Source: Stakelama portus (GTDB lineage Bacteria > Pseudomonadota > Alphaproteobacteria > Sphingomonadales > Sphingomonadaceae). Taken from it: a DNA stretch of 64,000 nucleotides. This document shows, one piece after another, positions 10,450-19,532 of this stretch; position 1 is the first letter of the stretch; each line of letters opens with the position of its first letter. The stretch covers positions 806,001 through 870,000 of the forward strand of contig NZ_QFZL01000001.1 in NCBI RefSeq assembly GCF_003171655.1, in the 5' to 3' direction. A model generated the notes under the pieces. The model was not told the origin of the DNA. It saw only the letters and a program-made list of their open reading frames with translations, and searched no databases. The position numbers and the translations under genes were made by a program.

Positions 10450-11123
10450 CGGCGCAGAAGCCCCGCGAGACGGCCCTGTACCTGCACCTGATCGGGGCGA
10501 TAGCGCTGGGGATCATAGCTGCGGTTGGCGGGATCCAGGCGGATCATGCCGCCTTCGCGCCGGAAATATTTGAGCGTCGCTTCGGCATCGTCGATCAGCG
10601 CTACGACGATTTCGCCGTCGCGCGCTTCGGCTGCGCGGCGGATCAGCGCATAATCGCCGTCGAAAATACCCGCTTCGACCATCGAATCGCCGGCCACTTC
10701 GAGCGCATAATGTTCGCCCGGGCCGAGCAGCGCGGCGGGGACGGGGAGGATTTCGGTCCCTTCGAGTGCTTCGATCGGCGTACCTGCCGCGATCCGGCCG
10801 TGCAGCGGCACTTCGATCACGTCATTGGCGGGTTGCGGCAGCGATTTCGCAGGCGATGCCGCCGCGCCGCCGATGGTCGGCACGACCGGCTTCTTCTTCG
10901 TATCGCCACGTTCGGGCATGCGCAGTACTTCCAGAGCGCGCGCGCGATTGGGCAGGCGACGCAGGAAGCCGCGTTCTTCCAAAGCGGAAATCAGCCGATG
11001 GACACCCGACTTCGACTTGAGGTCGAGCGCGTCCTTCATCTCTTCGAACGACGGCGAAACGCCGGTATCGTCGAGCCGATCGGCAATGAAACAGATGAGT
11101 TCGTGCTGCTTCTTGGTAAGCAT
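10443..11123 (-). CDS. lexA: LexA repressor
   Basis: This 226-residue SOS repressor has an N-terminal winged helix ([16 protein letters not shown], then [20 protein letters not shown]) and a C-terminal self-cleaving peptidase. The AG cleavage site lies in [11 protein letters not shown]. The Ser of GDSMVEAG and the Lys of ATLKYF form the catalytic dyad. RecA-stimulated cleavage relieves repression of DNA-repair genes. I chose the ATG giving MLTKKQHEL, as in the family. Longer in-frame starts, including an ATG 30 bases upstream, would add non-conserved residues. A GGAAC inverted repeat lies upstream and may be its own operator. The 3' end overlaps comEC tail to tail. Confidence 0.97.
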   Translation of the reverse strand: MLTKKQHELICFIADRLDDTGVSPSFEEMKDALDLKSKSGVHRLISALEERGFLRRLPNRARALEVLRMPERGDTKKKPVVPTIGGAAASPAKSLPQPANDVIEVPLHGRIAAGTPIEALEGTEILPVPAALLGPGEHYALEVAGDSMVEAGIFDGDYALIRRAAEARDGEIVVALIDDAEATLKYFRREGGMIRLDPANRSYDPQRYRPDQVQVQGRLAGLLRRY

Positions 11124-11153
11124 TTCCGCGACACCCTTCCTCGGAACAGACAT

Positions 11154-11174
11154 GGAACGTTTATGCAATGTTCC
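11154..11174. promoter_or_regulatory. candidate LexA operator (GGAAC inverted repeat)
   Basis: A 21-bp interrupted palindrome has half-sites GGAACGTT and AATGTTCC around a 5-base centre. It lies between the moeA stop and the lexA start, 31 bases upstream of the lexA ATG. The GAAC/GTTC core resembles LexA boxes, although the classical alphaproteobacterial box is a GTTC-N7-GTTC direct repeat, so the spacing here is different. Autoregulation of lexA is established in most bacteria. That this site serves it is inference from position and symmetry. Confidence 0.55.
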
Positions 11175-11182
11175 ACATGCTG

Positions 11183-12373
11183 TCAAGCAAGGTCGAGGAT
11201 GTCCACCATGTCGCCCGGTGCCGCTTCCGGTGCATGCGGCGCGCGCAGGACGAGGCAATTGGCGCGGGCAAGCGTGCGCAGCATCGAACTGTCCTGAATC
11301 GCCGCGACGCGGACGCGGCCGTCGCGCAATTCGCCGCGCATATAATCGGTGCGCGGGCCGTTGGCCGGAAGCGCTTCGCCGAGCATGGCCGCGCGCGCTT
11401 TGGGCCGGGGATCGGCATCGCCCGCCAGCGCCGCGACCAGCGGGCGGACGAAGAGCAACGTAGTGACGAACGCCGAAACCGGATTGCCGGGCAGGCCGAT
11501 TACCACGGCGTCGCGCAGCCGCCCCGCCATCATCGGTTTGCCCGGACGCAAGGCGATCCGCCAGAAATCCATCTGCGCGCCGACCGATTTGAGCGCCGGT
11601 TGCACCAGATCATGGTCGCCGACCGACGCACCGCCCGATGTGACGAGCAGATCGGCGTCGAGCGCGGCAAAGGCGGTTTCGAGCGCGGGCCGATCGTCGG
11701 GCAGGATGCCGAGATCGATGATTTCGACCGGCATTCCGGCAAGTTGCGACGCGATCATCAGCCGGTTGGTTTCGGGCAATTGGGCAGGGCCGACCGGCGA
11801 TCCGGCAGGCACCAGTTCGTCCCCGGTGGCGGCGATCGCAACGCGCACGCGGCGCCGCACCGGCAAGCGCCCATGGCCAGCGACACCCGCCAGCGCCACG
11901 CGGGCAGGCGTTAGTCGCTGACCCGCCGCGATCAGCGTGTCGCCTTCGCAAAAATCGAGCCCGCGCCGCCGCACATTGCGCCCGACATGGCCGGGGCCGT
12001 CGCCATCGAGATGGAGCTTGGTGCCGTCGCGCCGTGCTTCCTCCTGCACCAGCACGCAATCGGCCCCGGCGGGCATGACCGCGCCGGTGAAGATCCGCAC
12101 CGCCTGACCCGTGTTTACGGCGCCGGCAAAGCTGCGTCCCGCCGCGCTTTCGCCGATGATTTCCCAGGGGCCGGGCAGGTCGGCATGGCGGATCGCATAG
12201 CCGTCCATCGCCGAAAGATCGCTGACCGGTTGCGTGCGCAGCGCGGCGATATCGCCAGCGGCCCAGCGGCCCGCTGCATCGGCCAAGGGCAGATGCTCGA
12301 TCGGCAGCGCGGGCGCGAGTGCGAGCAGGCGATCGAATGCCTGATCGACCGGCAGCAGGGGCGCGCCGCTCAT
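11183..12373 (-). CDS. moeA: molybdopterin molybdenumtransferase MoeA
   Basis: This 396-residue enzyme inserts molybdate into adenylylated molybdopterin during molybdenum-cofactor synthesis. Visible motifs are [10 protein letters not shown] near residue 65, the MoCF-type [12 protein letters not shown] near residue 235, [10 protein letters not shown], and [13 protein letters not shown]. Both the MoeA N-terminal domain and the C-terminal barrel are complete. The start chosen is the ATG giving [12 protein letters not shown], as the longer frame upstream runs through a purine-pyrimidine alternating tract and does not look coding. It is the upstream neighbour of lexA on the same strand, and moaC lies 1 kb away. 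Confidence 0.96.
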   Translation of the reverse strand: MSGAPLLPVDQAFDRLLALAPALPIEHLPLADAAGRWAAGDIAALRTQPVSDLSAMDGYAIRHADLPGPWEIIGESAAGRSFAGAVNTGQAVRIFTGAVMPAGADCVLVQEEARRDGTKLHLDGDGPGHVGRNVRRRGLDFCEGDTLIAAGQRLTPARVALAGVAGHGRLPVRRRVRVAIAATGDELVPAGSPVGPAQLPETNRLMIASQLAGMPVEIIDLGILPDDRPALETAFAALDADLLVTSGGASVGDHDLVQPALKSVGAQMDFWRIALRPGKPMMAGRLRDAVVIGLPGNPVSAFVTTLLFVRPLVAALAGDADPRPKARAAMLGEALPANGPRTDYMRGELRDGRVRVAAIQDSSMLRTLARANCLVLRAPHAPEAAPGDMVDILDLA

Positions 12374-12424
12374 TGTCCGAAAACCGCGGAAAAGCGTATC
12401 AAGTTCGCATTGGTTCGCACCGTG

Positions 12425-12463
12425 ACGCGCGTACGCGCGCATATGTGCGCACGCACGCGTGTG
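12425..12463. other. 39-bp perfect alternating purine-pyrimidine tract
   Basis: Every base from A12425 to G12463 alternates purine and pyrimidine, mostly CG and CA/TG steps with one ATAT centre (core GCGCGCATATGTGCGC). It includes small palindromes such as CGCGTACGCG and CACGCGTG. Such tracts are the classical Z-DNA-prone sequence under negative supercoiling. It lies in the 237-bp gap between the divergent moeA and tag starts, about 50 bases upstream of the moeA ATG. A regulatory effect is inference. Confidence 0.7.
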
Positions 12464-12610
12464 GTCGGGATGCAAAGAAGATGTCGGATGGCCATCGCGC
12501 GGTCCTGCCATAGGCGCGGCGGTGTAGGACAGTGGAAATTACATTGTCGGGCGATTGCAATTGCTCTAATCGTTCCCGATATGTTCCTGTAGCTAGATTC
12601 GAAAGGCGGC

Positions 12611-13186
12611 ATGATGGCGAGCGTGAAGCGATGCACCTGGGCGCAGGGCGACCCGGTTATGGCGGCCTATCACGACAGCGAATGGGGCGTTCCGGTGCGC
12701 GATTCGCGGATGTTGTGGGAAATGCTGATGCTCGAAGGATTTCAGGCGGGGCTGAGCTGGCGGACGATCCTGCATCGGCGCGAGGGCTTTCGGCGCGCCT
12801 TTGCCGAGTTCGATCCGGTGAAGGTCGCCGCGTTCGGGCCGGACGATGTCGAACGGTTGATGGCCGACCAAGGCATCATCCGCGCCCGCGCCAAGATCGA
12901 AGCGACGATCGCCGCCGCGCGCATATGGTGCGACATGGCGGCGCGCGGCGAGGATTTCGGCACCTGGGCATGGGCATTGGCGGGTGGCGTGCCGGTGGAG
13001 AATGACGGCGTCGACGTGCCGGCAAAAACCGAGACTTCCGAGGCGATTTCCAAGGCGTTGAAGGCGCGCGGGTTCAAATTTGTCGGGCCGGTGATCGTCT
13101 ATGCCTGGATGCAGGCAGTGGGGATGGTCAACGATCACGCGCCCGATTGTTTTCGCGGCCATGCGGTCGGCGAGGCCACAGCCTGA
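12611..13186 (+). CDS. tag: DNA-3-methyladenine glycosylase I
   Basis: This 191-residue TagI-type glycosylase removes 3-methyladenine from alkylated DNA, the first step of base-excision repair. The early RCTWAQGD with YHDSEWGVPV and the late NDHAPDCF supply the Cys/His zinc ligands. The helix FQAGLSWRTILHRREGFRRA contains the conserved catalytic-pocket residues. The length is normal. Two adjacent ATG codons open the frame, and either could be used. It is divergent from moeA and close to lexA, a sensible repair neighbourhood, though co-regulation is not shown. Confidence 0.95.
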   Translation: MMASVKRCTWAQGDPVMAAYHDSEWGVPVRDSRMLWEMLMLEGFQAGLSWRTILHRREGFRRAFAEFDPVKVAAFGPDDVERLMADQGIIRARAKIEATIAAARIWCDMAARGEDFGTWAWALAGGVPVENDGVDVPAKTETSEAISKALKARGFKFVGPVIVYAWMQAVGMVNDHAPDCFRGHAVGEATA

Positions 13187-13189
13187 CGC

Positions 13190-13327
13190 TCAATCGAGCG
13201 GGCAGTCGATTTCCTTTTCGGTGCAGGCGACCGTGCCAGCGCCCGCAGCGCCCGCGACCAGTGCGACGCAGCCCGAAGACGTGGCCGCTGCGATCAGCGT
13301 GAAGGATGCCAGGAGGATTTTCTTCAT
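13190..13327 (-). CDS. small secreted lipoprotein
   Basis: A 45-residue peptide starts with the classic signal MKKILLASFTLIAAA followed by TSSGC, a weak lipobox, then a small Ala/Gly-rich body with two more cysteines (VACTEKEIDC). This start was chosen because it begins exactly at the signal peptide; the open frame extends further but without sense. The stop lies only three bases from the convergent tag stop. Its role is unknown, and it resembles the many short envelope lipoproteins found in sphingomonads. Confidence 0.6.
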   Translation of the reverse strand: MKKILLASFTLIAAATSSGCVALVAGAAGAGTVACTEKEIDCPLD

Positions 13328-13405
13328 GGACGCGATCCCTTTTTTTGAAATTCTGCCCTGCAACGCATATCGGGCCAAAAGGCTGCGGCAGGGGGATGTT
13401 GCACG

Positions 13406-13885
13406 CTAACCGATATCGGCAGCTTTCCAGTCGCCGGATTTGCCTCCGGTTTTTTCCAGCAGGCGAATATCGCTGATTATCATTGCCTTATCGATGGCTT
13501 TTGCCATGTCATAGATAGTCAGCAAGGCCGTGGTGGCGGCAGTCAATGCTTCCATTTCGACGCCGGTCTTGCCGTCGGTGCGTGCCGTGGCGGTGGCCGT
13601 CACGCCGCTATCGTCGGGTGTCAGGTCGATCGTCACTTTGGTGAGCGGCAGGGGGTGGCAGAGCGGAATGAGGTCCGCCGTCTTCTTTGCCGCCATGATG
13701 CCGGCGACCCGCGCGACGGCGAGGACGTCGCCTTTCTTGATGCTGCCTTCCCGGATTGCGGCTGCGGCCTCTGACGTCATGGTGATGCGCCCGGTGGCGA
13801 TCGCCTGACGCGACGTCACGGCCTTGTCCGACACATCGACCATCTGCGCCGCGCCGGTGGCATCGATATGGGTTAGGTTGGTCAT
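13406..13885 (-). CDS. moaC: cyclic pyranopterin monophosphate synthase MoaC
   Basis: This 159-residue enzyme converts the MoaA product into cyclic pyranopterin monophosphate, the first stable intermediate of molybdenum-cofactor synthesis. It shows the active-site segments [15 protein letters not shown] and [19 protein letters not shown], and the length fits the family. It follows trpC on the same strand after about 115 bases that hold a dispersed repeat. Together with moeA it provides two of the Mo-cofactor steps in this window. Confidence 0.97.
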   Translation of the reverse strand: MTNLTHIDATGAAQMVDVSDKAVTSRQAIATGRITMTSEAAAAIREGSIKKGDVLAVARVAGIMAAKKTADLIPLCHPLPLTKVTIDLTPDDSGVTATATARTDGKTGVEMEALTAATTALLTIYDMAKAIDKAMIISDIRLLEKTGGKSGDWKAADIG

Positions 13886-13959
13886 GCGTGGTCGCCCCGC
13901 CGATGCCGGAATCTTGTATTCGGCGCGGTGTTGCTCCGATGGAGATCCGAGAAGAACAG

Positions 13960-13979
13960 CCCTTCGACAAGCTCAGGGC
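13960..13979. repeat. dispersed CCTGAGC-type intergenic repeat
   Basis: The sequence CCCTTCGACAAGCTCAGGGC sits in the gap between trpC and moaC. This motif, or its reverse CCTGAGCTTGTCGAAGG, is a well-known recurring intergenic element in sphingomonads and other high-GC proteobacteria. Its CCCT/AGGG ends can form a short stem. Only this copy is seen in the window. Its origin and function are unknown to me. Confidence 0.6.
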
Positions 13980-14000
13980 ACAGGGAAGCGTGCCGGGCGG

Positions 14001-14789
14001 TCACCCGAGCAGCGCCCGTGTCGCCGCTTCGACATCGGCTTGCCGCATCAGCGATTCGCCGATCAGGAAGCAATGGACACCGTGATCGGCCATCGCGTCG
14101 AGGTCGGCGCGCCCGCCAAGTCCGCTTTCGGCGACGAAGGTGCAACCCGACGGCGCCTTGCCGACCAGCTCATAGGTGCGTTCAAAAGAGACCGAGAAGT
14201 CCTTGAGGTTACGGTTATTTACCCCGATCAGCCGCGATCGGAGCGCCAGCGCGCGTTCGAGTTCGGCTTCGTCATGGACTTCGACCAGCACGTCCATGCC
14301 CTGTTCCATCGCGGCAGCTTCGATCTCCGCCATCTGACCATCGTCGAGCGCGGCGACGATGATCAGGATCGCGTCGGCGCCGATCGCGCGTGCTTCGGTC
14401 ACTTGCCAGGGATCGATATTGAAATCCTTGCGCAGCACCGGCAGGTCGCATGCCGCGCGGGCAGCGATCAGAAACTGGTCATGCCCCTGAAACCAGCGCT
14501 CGTCGGTCAGTACCGACAGACACGCCGCGCCGCCCGCCGCATAGGCGCGGGCATGTTCGGGCGGATTGAAATCTTCGCGGATCAACCCCTTGGAAGGGCT
14601 GGCTTTCTTGACTTCAGCGATCAGGCCATAGCCGCCCGCCGCAACCTTTGCATCGAGCGCGGCGCGAAAGCCGCGCGGCGGCGATTGCGCGGCGATGCGC
14701 TCGGCAAGTTCCAAGGGCGTGGTCACGGCCTTGCGCGCGGCGACTTCCTCGCGCTTGGCTTCGAGAATCCGGTCGAGCATCGTACTCAT
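14001..14789 (-). CDS. trpC: indole-3-glycerol phosphate synthase
   Basis: This 262-residue (beta-alpha)8 barrel closes the indole ring in tryptophan synthesis. Conserved segments are [12 protein letters not shown] (catalytic Lys), [35 protein letters not shown] and VAESGLG. It is the single-function form without fused TrpF. Its ATG overlaps the trpD stop (ATGA), so translation is coupled to trpD. The start was chosen from that overlap and from the family N-terminus [13 protein letters not shown]. Confidence 0.97.
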   Translation of the reverse strand: MSTMLDRILEAKREEVAARKAVTTPLELAERIAAQSPPRGFRAALDAKVAAGGYGLIAEVKKASPSKGLIREDFNPPEHARAYAAGGAACLSVLTDERWFQGHDQFLIAARAACDLPVLRKDFNIDPWQVTEARAIGADAILIIVAALDDGQMAEIEAAAMEQGMDVLVEVHDEAELERALALRSRLIGVNNRNLKDFSVSFERTYELVGKAPSGCTFVAESGLGGRADLDAMADHGVHCFLIGESLMRQADVEAATRALLG

Positions 14790-15772
14790 ACCGCAGCGAT
14801 CCAGCAGTTGAGCAGCGCGTTGGCAAGCCCGTTGTCGATCGCTTCGCCCGCCTGTTCGACGCCGTCGATCAATGCGGCGGCATGGCCCGCGACGACGAGC
14901 GCAGCGCCGGCGTTGAGCAGCACTGCGTCGCGATAGGCGCCGGGTTCGCCGAGCAGCAGGTGGCGCAGCGCGGCGGCGTTTTCCGCCGGTCCGCCGCCGC
15001 GAATCGCGCTGAGCGGATGGCGCGGCAGGCCGACATCCTCGGGCGCGACGCGGCGCGGCAGGCTGACATCGCCGGTGGGGATGATCAGGCTGTGCCCGGC
15101 GCAGGAAAGCTCGTCCAGTTCCTCTTCGCCCGCGACGACTGCCGCGCCGTCGAGCGCGAGTTGCTCGATCGCCTCGGCATAGACGGGCGCGAAACGCGGG
15201 CTGGCGATGCCGATCAGCTGGCGGCGGACGCGGGCCGGATTGGCGAGCGGGCCGAGCAGGTTGAAGATCGTCCGCCGTCCGATCGCCTTGCGGATCGGGG
15301 CGATGCGCGCCAGCGCGGGATGGTGTTTCTGTGCGAACAGGAAGGCGATGCCGATATCGGCGAGTGTTTCCTCGGCCTTGGCGCTGGCGCGATCGAGGTC
15401 GAGCCCGAGCGCTTCGAGCGTATCCGCCGCGCCCGATTTGGAAGAGGCGGCGCGATTGCCATGCTTGGCGACCGGCACGCCGCACGCCGCGACGACCAGC
15501 GCGACCGCAGTGGAGACGTTGAGCGTGTGGTGCCCGTCACCGCCAGTGCCGCACACGTCGATCGCGCCCGGCGGCGCTTCGACCGGGATCAGGCGGTCGC
15601 GCATCGCGCGCGCGGCCTCGGCAATTTCGATGCTGGTTTCGCCGCGCAGCGTGAGCGCGAGGAGAAAGTCGGCAATCGCCGCGTCCGATGGCTTGCCGTC
15701 GAGTATGTCGGCAAAGGCCTGTGCGGCGGTTTCGCGCGACAGCGGCGTGGCGGGGTCGGGAAGGGGTGTCAT
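14786..15772 (-). CDS. trpD: anthranilate phosphoribosyltransferase
   Basis: This 328-residue enzyme joins anthranilate to phosphoribosyl pyrophosphate. The PRPP site [16 protein letters not shown], the [12 protein letters not shown] loop and [13 protein letters not shown] are all present, with normal length. The ATG giving [14 protein letters not shown] was preferred over a longer in-frame start because the added residues do not resemble the family. It overlaps trpC, and about 100 bases separate it from trpG upstream, consistent with a trpG-trpD-trpC transcript. Confidence 0.97.
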   Translation of the reverse strand: MTPLPDPATPLSRETAAQAFADILDGKPSDAAIADFLLALTLRGETSIEIAEAARAMRDRLIPVEAPPGAIDVCGTGGDGHHTLNVSTAVALVVAACGVPVAKHGNRAASSKSGAADTLEALGLDLDRASAKAEETLADIGIAFLFAQKHHPALARIAPIRKAIGRRTIFNLLGPLANPARVRRQLIGIASPRFAPVYAEAIEQLALDGAAVVAGEEELDELSCAGHSLIIPTGDVSLPRRVAPEDVGLPRHPLSAIRGGGPAENAAALRHLLLGEPGAYRDAVLLNAGAALVVAGHAAALIDGVEQAGEAIDNGLANALLNCWIAAV

Positions 15773-15874
15773 TATCGTCACCGCGCCTCTATTCCGGGCG
15801 CATCGGCGCGTGTCGAGCAATTCCTGTTTGGGGCGGGGCAAGCGGCGGCGCAGGCATTGTCCGCGCCGCGCCGT

Positions 15875-16459
15875 TCAGGCGAGCTGTTTCGCGTCGATCC
15901 CCGCCAGCGTCAGGAAATTGGCGAGCATGGCATGGCCATGTTCGGTCGCGATGCTTTCGGGATGGAACTGGACGCCGTGAATCGGCAGTTCGGCATGGCG
16001 GAATCCCATCACCGAACCGTCATCGGCGGTCGCGTTGACCACCAGGCTGTCGGGAATGTCCGTGACGATCAGCGAGTGATAGCGTGTCGCGGTGAAGGGC
16101 GACGGGAGGCCCGCGAACAGGCCGGTGCCGTCATGGTCGACCGGGCAGGTCTTGCCGTGCATCAGGCCGCCGCGCACCACCTTGCCGCCGAAATGCTGGC
16201 CGATCGACTGATGGCCCAGGCATACGCCGAGCAGCGGCTTGCCCGCCTGCGCACAGGCAGCGACGAGATCGAGGCTGATGCCGGCTTCGTTGGGCGTGCA
16301 GGGGCCGGGCGAAATGAGGAATGCCTGCGCATTGCTGGCGATCGCTTCGGCGGCGGTCAGCGCGTCGTTGCGCACCACCTTCACTTCGGTGCCCAGCTCC
16401 ATCAGATAATGGACCAGGTTCCAGGTGAAGCTGTCATAATTGTCGATGACGAGGATCAT
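15875..16459 (-). CDS. trpG: anthranilate synthase component II (glutamine amidotransferase)
   Basis: This 194-residue class I glutamine amidotransferase supplies ammonia to TrpE, or possibly also to PabB for folate. The nucleophile lies in [10 protein letters not shown], and the His/Glu of the triad in [14 protein letters not shown]. The N-terminus [15 protein letters not shown] is typical. It heads trpG-trpD-trpC. Its partner trpE is 3.5 kb upstream, separated by accessory genes, which is unusual for this lineage. Confidence 0.96.
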   Translation of the reverse strand: MILVIDNYDSFTWNLVHYLMELGTEVKVVRNDALTAAEAIASNAQAFLISPGPCTPNEAGISLDLVAACAQAGKPLLGVCLGHQSIGQHFGGKVVRGGLMHGKTCPVDHDGTGLFAGLPSPFTATRYHSLIVTDIPDSLVVNATADDGSVMGFRHAELPIHGVQFHPESIATEHGHAMLANFLTLAGIDAKQLA

Positions 16460-16469
16460 GGGCGAAGCG

Positions 16470-17282
16470 CTACTCCTTCTGCGTCACGACGACAATCGGC
16501 CCGATCGGCACGCCGACCTGGCGGCGGCCGCCGGGCGGATCCCACAGGCGTGAAACCGCGCCGTCGAGGAACAGCGCATTGTCGCAATGGAGCCGGTCGC
16601 GGAACAGGCGTGCGAACCGGCCGAACGATACCGGCGCGTCGCTGATCGCGAACCATGCATCGCCGTGCTTGTCCACGCCCACGCCGTTGCGGACCAGTTG
16701 CGACACACCGTTATCGGCAAATTCGGGGTGGAGCTTGCCGTCGATCACCAGCATCGGCCCGGACTGGGTGGCGAAGCCGGGGAAATCGGGCCGGTCGCGG
16801 ACGAAATCCTCGGTTTCGGTGACGTGCCAGCCCTTTGCATCGCCCCAAAACACGCCATTGGGGAGCAAGTGGAAATTGCCCGGCCCCTCGCGCCGGTTGA
16901 GCGGCTTGGTTTCTTCGCCTTCCTCGACATAGAGGCCGATCGGCGCGCCGCTCCGGTCGAACATGCCGGCATTCATGGCGAAGGCAATGCGCGGCCAGTC
17001 GCTGCCCAGCCGCGATTCGAGCGCGGGAAAGTCGCGCATCGGCACGCCATCGGCATTGCGATCGACCAGACGGATACGATGCCGCCCACGCTCGGCATGG
17101 CAAATGGTGAAGGGCGAGCCTTCGAAACGGATCGATTCGCAGGCGCGCGTGACCGCCGCTTGCCCGTTGCGCGCGGCAGGGTTCTGCCCATGGCAGGCGG
17201 AAATCATCGCCAACAGAACTGGTACCAGCAGCATTCGTCCCCATCTGGGGAATCGACGCATGCCGGTCGAAGCGGGAAACAT
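16470..17282 (-). CDS. phosphodiester glycosidase family (DUF2233/NAGPA-like) lipoprotein
   Basis: This is a 270-residue exported protein. The N-terminus carries basic residues, a hydrophobic run and a lipobox-like MISAC, so it is probably an envelope lipoprotein. The body matches the phosphodiester glycosidase (NAGPA) fold: [42 protein letters not shown] and [13 protein letters not shown]. Relatives cleave alpha-N-acetylglucosaminyl or polyol phosphodiesters, and the substrate here is unknown. It lies 10 bases upstream of trpG on the same strand and may be cotranscribed with trpGDC, although no functional link is apparent. An internal ATG before MRRFPRWGR is an alternative start. Confidence 0.85.
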   Translation of the reverse strand: MFPASTGMRRFPRWGRMLLVPVLLAMISACHGQNPAARNGQAAVTRACESIRFEGSPFTICHAERGRHRIRLVDRNADGVPMRDFPALESRLGSDWPRIAFAMNAGMFDRSGAPIGLYVEEGEETKPLNRREGPGNFHLLPNGVFWGDAKGWHVTETEDFVRDRPDFPGFATQSGPMLVIDGKLHPEFADNGVSQLVRNGVGVDKHGDAWFAISDAPVSFGRFARLFRDRLHCDNALFLDGAVSRLWDPPGGRRQVGVPIGPIVVVTQKE

Positions 17283-17362
17283 GCGCTTGCCCTAGCGCCG
17301 CCACAGTGCGAGGCCAAGAACCGCTTCACTGGGTTTATGCCGAACCTGTTTGGGAGGATGGA

Positions 17363-17770
17363 ATGAGTTTCGTATCGTTTTCGCTGCTGGCGCTGATGAT
17401 GATGCCCGTGCAGGACGTGCCGGCTCAGAACGCGGCCAATCAGGATGCGCCCACGCGAATCCGCAACGTCATTCTGTATGGCGACGAAAGCTGCCCGCCG
17501 CCGCAGTCGGACGACGAAATCGTCGTCTGCGCCAAGGGCGGCGATTCGCCCTATCGCATTCCCGAGGCATTTCGCGAGCGCAGCCAGACCGGCGCCAGCT
17601 CCAGCTGGGTACGCCGGGTCGAAGTGGTCGAGGACGTGAACCGCGCCGGTCTGCCGGGAAGCTGTTCGCCGATCGGGATGGGCGGCCAGTCGGGCTGCAC
17701 GCGCGCGCAGCTCCAGCAATGGGCGCAGGAACGGCTGGACGAAGAGCAGCGCCAGTCCGCGATCCCCTGA
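17363..17770 (+). CDS. conserved secreted hypothetical protein
   Basis: This 135-residue protein starts with a signal-peptide-like MSFVSFSLLALMMMPVQDV. The start was chosen because the frame upstream of that ATG is not conserved-looking and lacks a signal. The mature part has CPPPQSDDEIVVCAKGGDSP and CSPIGMGGQSGCTR, giving four cysteines that could form two disulphides in the periplasm. Short proteins with DEIVVCA motifs recur in sphingomonads, but I know no function for them. It is divergent from the phosphodiester glycosidase gene. Confidence 0.65.
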   Translation: MSFVSFSLLALMMMPVQDVPAQNAANQDAPTRIRNVILYGDESCPPPQSDDEIVVCAKGGDSPYRIPEAFRERSQTGASSSWVRRVEVVEDVNRAGLPGSCSPIGMGGQSGCTRAQLQQWAQERLDEEQRQSAIP

Positions 17771-17849
17771 TTTTGCGACATCGGGGCGTGATTGCGTACC
17801 AGGTGTGAAACACGCCCCGTTGTTTCTGAATTATCGCCGTGTCGTTGCT

Positions 17850-18032
17850 TTGCCGGGCGGCGTGGACGAATTTGAACCGGTATCCAGCGGTGGCGGGAAG
17901 ACCATCGCGAGCTAGCTGATCCTATCGGGTGGCGATGGCGCGGTTGATCGTGCGCTGTCCGAACACGCGCTCGATGCGGCCTGCGCTCTGGCAGGCCGCG
18001 CCATTGCGCTTCAGGCAGATCGCTCTGGCGTA
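17850..18032 (-). pseudogene. decayed IS5-type transposase C-terminus
   Basis: Within the 440-base gap before the SDR gene, the minus strand reads LKRNGAACQSAGRIERVFG, then IATR, an in-frame TAG at 17922-17924, DQLAR, and a segment ending FKFVHAA. This follows the order of IS5-family transposase C-termini (RIERVFGKLK...RRIATRYDK...). The Tyr before Asp is replaced by the stop, the rest is diverged, and no other part of the transposase or terminal repeat is recognisable. It is a remnant, marking past insertion between trpE and trpG. The rest of the gap holds nothing else I recognise. Confidence 0.55.
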
Positions 18033-18208
18033 AACCTGCCTCTAAAGGACGGGCTTGGCCCAACCACGCAAGGTCATGGCAACCTATCGGCATCTGAAGA
18101 ACCGAGAAGCGGGGGGTGAGACCTGGTTACCAGTTTGAAAGCGGAAAACGGGAAGCCCCGGCGCACTGCGATTCCTAAAGACTCTGTTTCAACAGATGGA
18201 GTTGCCGA

Positions 18209-18961
18209 ATGCAGCTGATAGAGGGCAAGGTCGCCATAATTACCGGGGCGAGTTCGGGAATAGGTCGCGCGGCGGCAACATTGTTTGCCGCAAGCGGCGC
18301 CGCCGTCGTTCTTGTCGCCCGTCGACAGGATCGCCTGGATCCATTGGTCGGTGAAATCGTCGAAGCCGGCGGACAGGCGATGGCTGTCGCGGGCGATGTC
18401 ACGGACGAGCGCACACATCGTGAAGCAGTGACTGCCGCCCAATCCGCCTTTGGCGGCCTGGATATCGCGTTCAATAATGCCGGGACGGTTGGTGCGATGG
18501 TGCCGCTCGCGGAAATCGAACCGCAGCAATGGTCGGACGTGCTGGCGACAAATCTGACTGCCGCATTTCTGGGCGCGCGTGCGCAGATTCCGGCGATGCA
18601 GGCGCGGGGTGCGGGAACCTTGATCTTTACCGGCAGCTTCGTCGGCACCAGTGCCGGTTTGCCGGGAATGGCCGCATATGGCGCGGCGAAGGCGGGCCTT
18701 ATGGGCCTGGTACGAGGGATAACGGCGGATTATGGCGCAATGCGAATTCGGGCCAACGCGCTTCTGCCCGGCGGTACGGCGACCGAGATGGCCGGCAATG
18801 CCGAACAACGCCAATGGGCTGCCGGCCTTCACGCCATGAAACGGATCGCAGAACCCGAGGAGATCGCGCAGGCGGCGCTCTTTCTGGCCAGTGATATGTC
18901 GAGCTTCGTCACAGGTTCGGCCTTGTGGGCCGATGGTGGAAACGCGGCGGTGAAGACTTGA
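18209..18961 (+). CDS. SDR family NAD(P)-dependent oxidoreductase
   Basis: This is a 250-residue classical short-chain dehydrogenase with the cofactor loop ITGASSGIG, NNAGTVG, the Ser of FTGSFVG, the catalytic YGAAK, and the C-terminal LFLASDMSSFVTGSALWADGG. The substrate cannot be read from sequence. It follows a transposase remnant, and a 13-bp tandem-like repeat lies just after its stop. Both suggest it arrived as accessory DNA between trpE and trpG. It stands alone in its direction. Confidence 0.92.
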   Translation: MQLIEGKVAIITGASSGIGRAAATLFAASGAAVVLVARRQDRLDPLVGEIVEAGGQAMAVAGDVTDERTHREAVTAAQSAFGGLDIAFNNAGTVGAMVPLAEIEPQQWSDVLATNLTAAFLGARAQIPAMQARGAGTLIFTGSFVGTSAGLPGMAAYGAAKAGLMGLVRGITADYGAMRIRANALLPGGTATEMAGNAEQRQWAAGLHAMKRIAEPEEIAQAALFLASDMSSFVTGSALWADGGNAAVKT

Positions 18962-18978
18962 CCATGCGGTGATGGATG

Positions 18979-19007
18979 CAGGGACGCGCGGATTCAGGGA
19001 CGCGCGG
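18979..19007. repeat. 13-bp direct repeat after the SDR gene
   Basis: CAGGGACGCGCGG occurs twice, three bases apart, directly behind the SDR stop codon. It may be a slippage duplication or a scar of DNA rearrangement. No hairpin or U-tract is attached, so it is not an obvious terminator. Confidence 0.5.
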
Positions 19008-19023
19008 GAGGCGTGGCAAATCC

Positions 19024-19362
19024 CTAGCGGTTCCATTCCCAGGTGAAGCGGCCTTCATATCGGCTGGTCACCGGATTGCCGTCGGCATCCCTGGCGGGTT
19101 CGAATTGCGCCCGCTGCGGCAACAGGCGGCACGTGGTCACGTCGAGCCGCCATGAATCGGTCGGCTGAGAAATCGCGCAGCGCGTGACCTGACCATGGGC
19201 ATCGACTTCCAGAACATAGCCCACCGTCCGCGCATCATCGAATGGCTCGACACCGCGCGGCATATCGGCGCTGCTGATCCACCGGTCGGCATGGATCGGC
19301 GTCGGAGCGGGCGGCGCCGCATGGTCCTGAAGTACAAACATCAGTCCGAGCGAAAGCAGCAC
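19024..19362 (-). CDS. small secreted TonB C-terminal-like protein
   Basis: This 112-residue protein has a signal-like start MLLSLGLMFVLQD. The GTG start was chosen because GGAGGAGGTGACC sits directly before it, an unusually strong ribosome-binding site; in-frame ATGs upstream lack one. The C-terminal half (VGYVLEVDAHGQVTRCAI, TCRLLPQRAQFEPARDADGN, RFTWEWNR) resembles the TonB C-terminal fold, including a typical Cys pair. It lacks the long proline-rich linker and membrane anchor of a true TonB. It is divergent from another small secreted protein with a similar N-terminus. Confidence 0.65.
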   Translation of the reverse strand: MLLSLGLMFVLQDHAAPPAPTPIHADRWISSADMPRGVEPFDDARTVGYVLEVDAHGQVTRCAISQPTDSWRLDVTTCRLLPQRAQFEPARDADGNPVTSRYEGRFTWEWNR

Positions 19363-19532
19363 GGTCACCTCCTCCATTTCCGATGTGGTTTGGGGTGAGC
19401 CTATGCGCTGGAACATCGTCTGCCAAGAACGCGACCGATTCGATCAGCGAAAATCGCTTGTCGGACGGCTTAAGCCCAAGCACAGTCCTGTAATCCGTTG
19501 TTTCTCCATTCGCGCTGATCGGGAGAGAGTTC

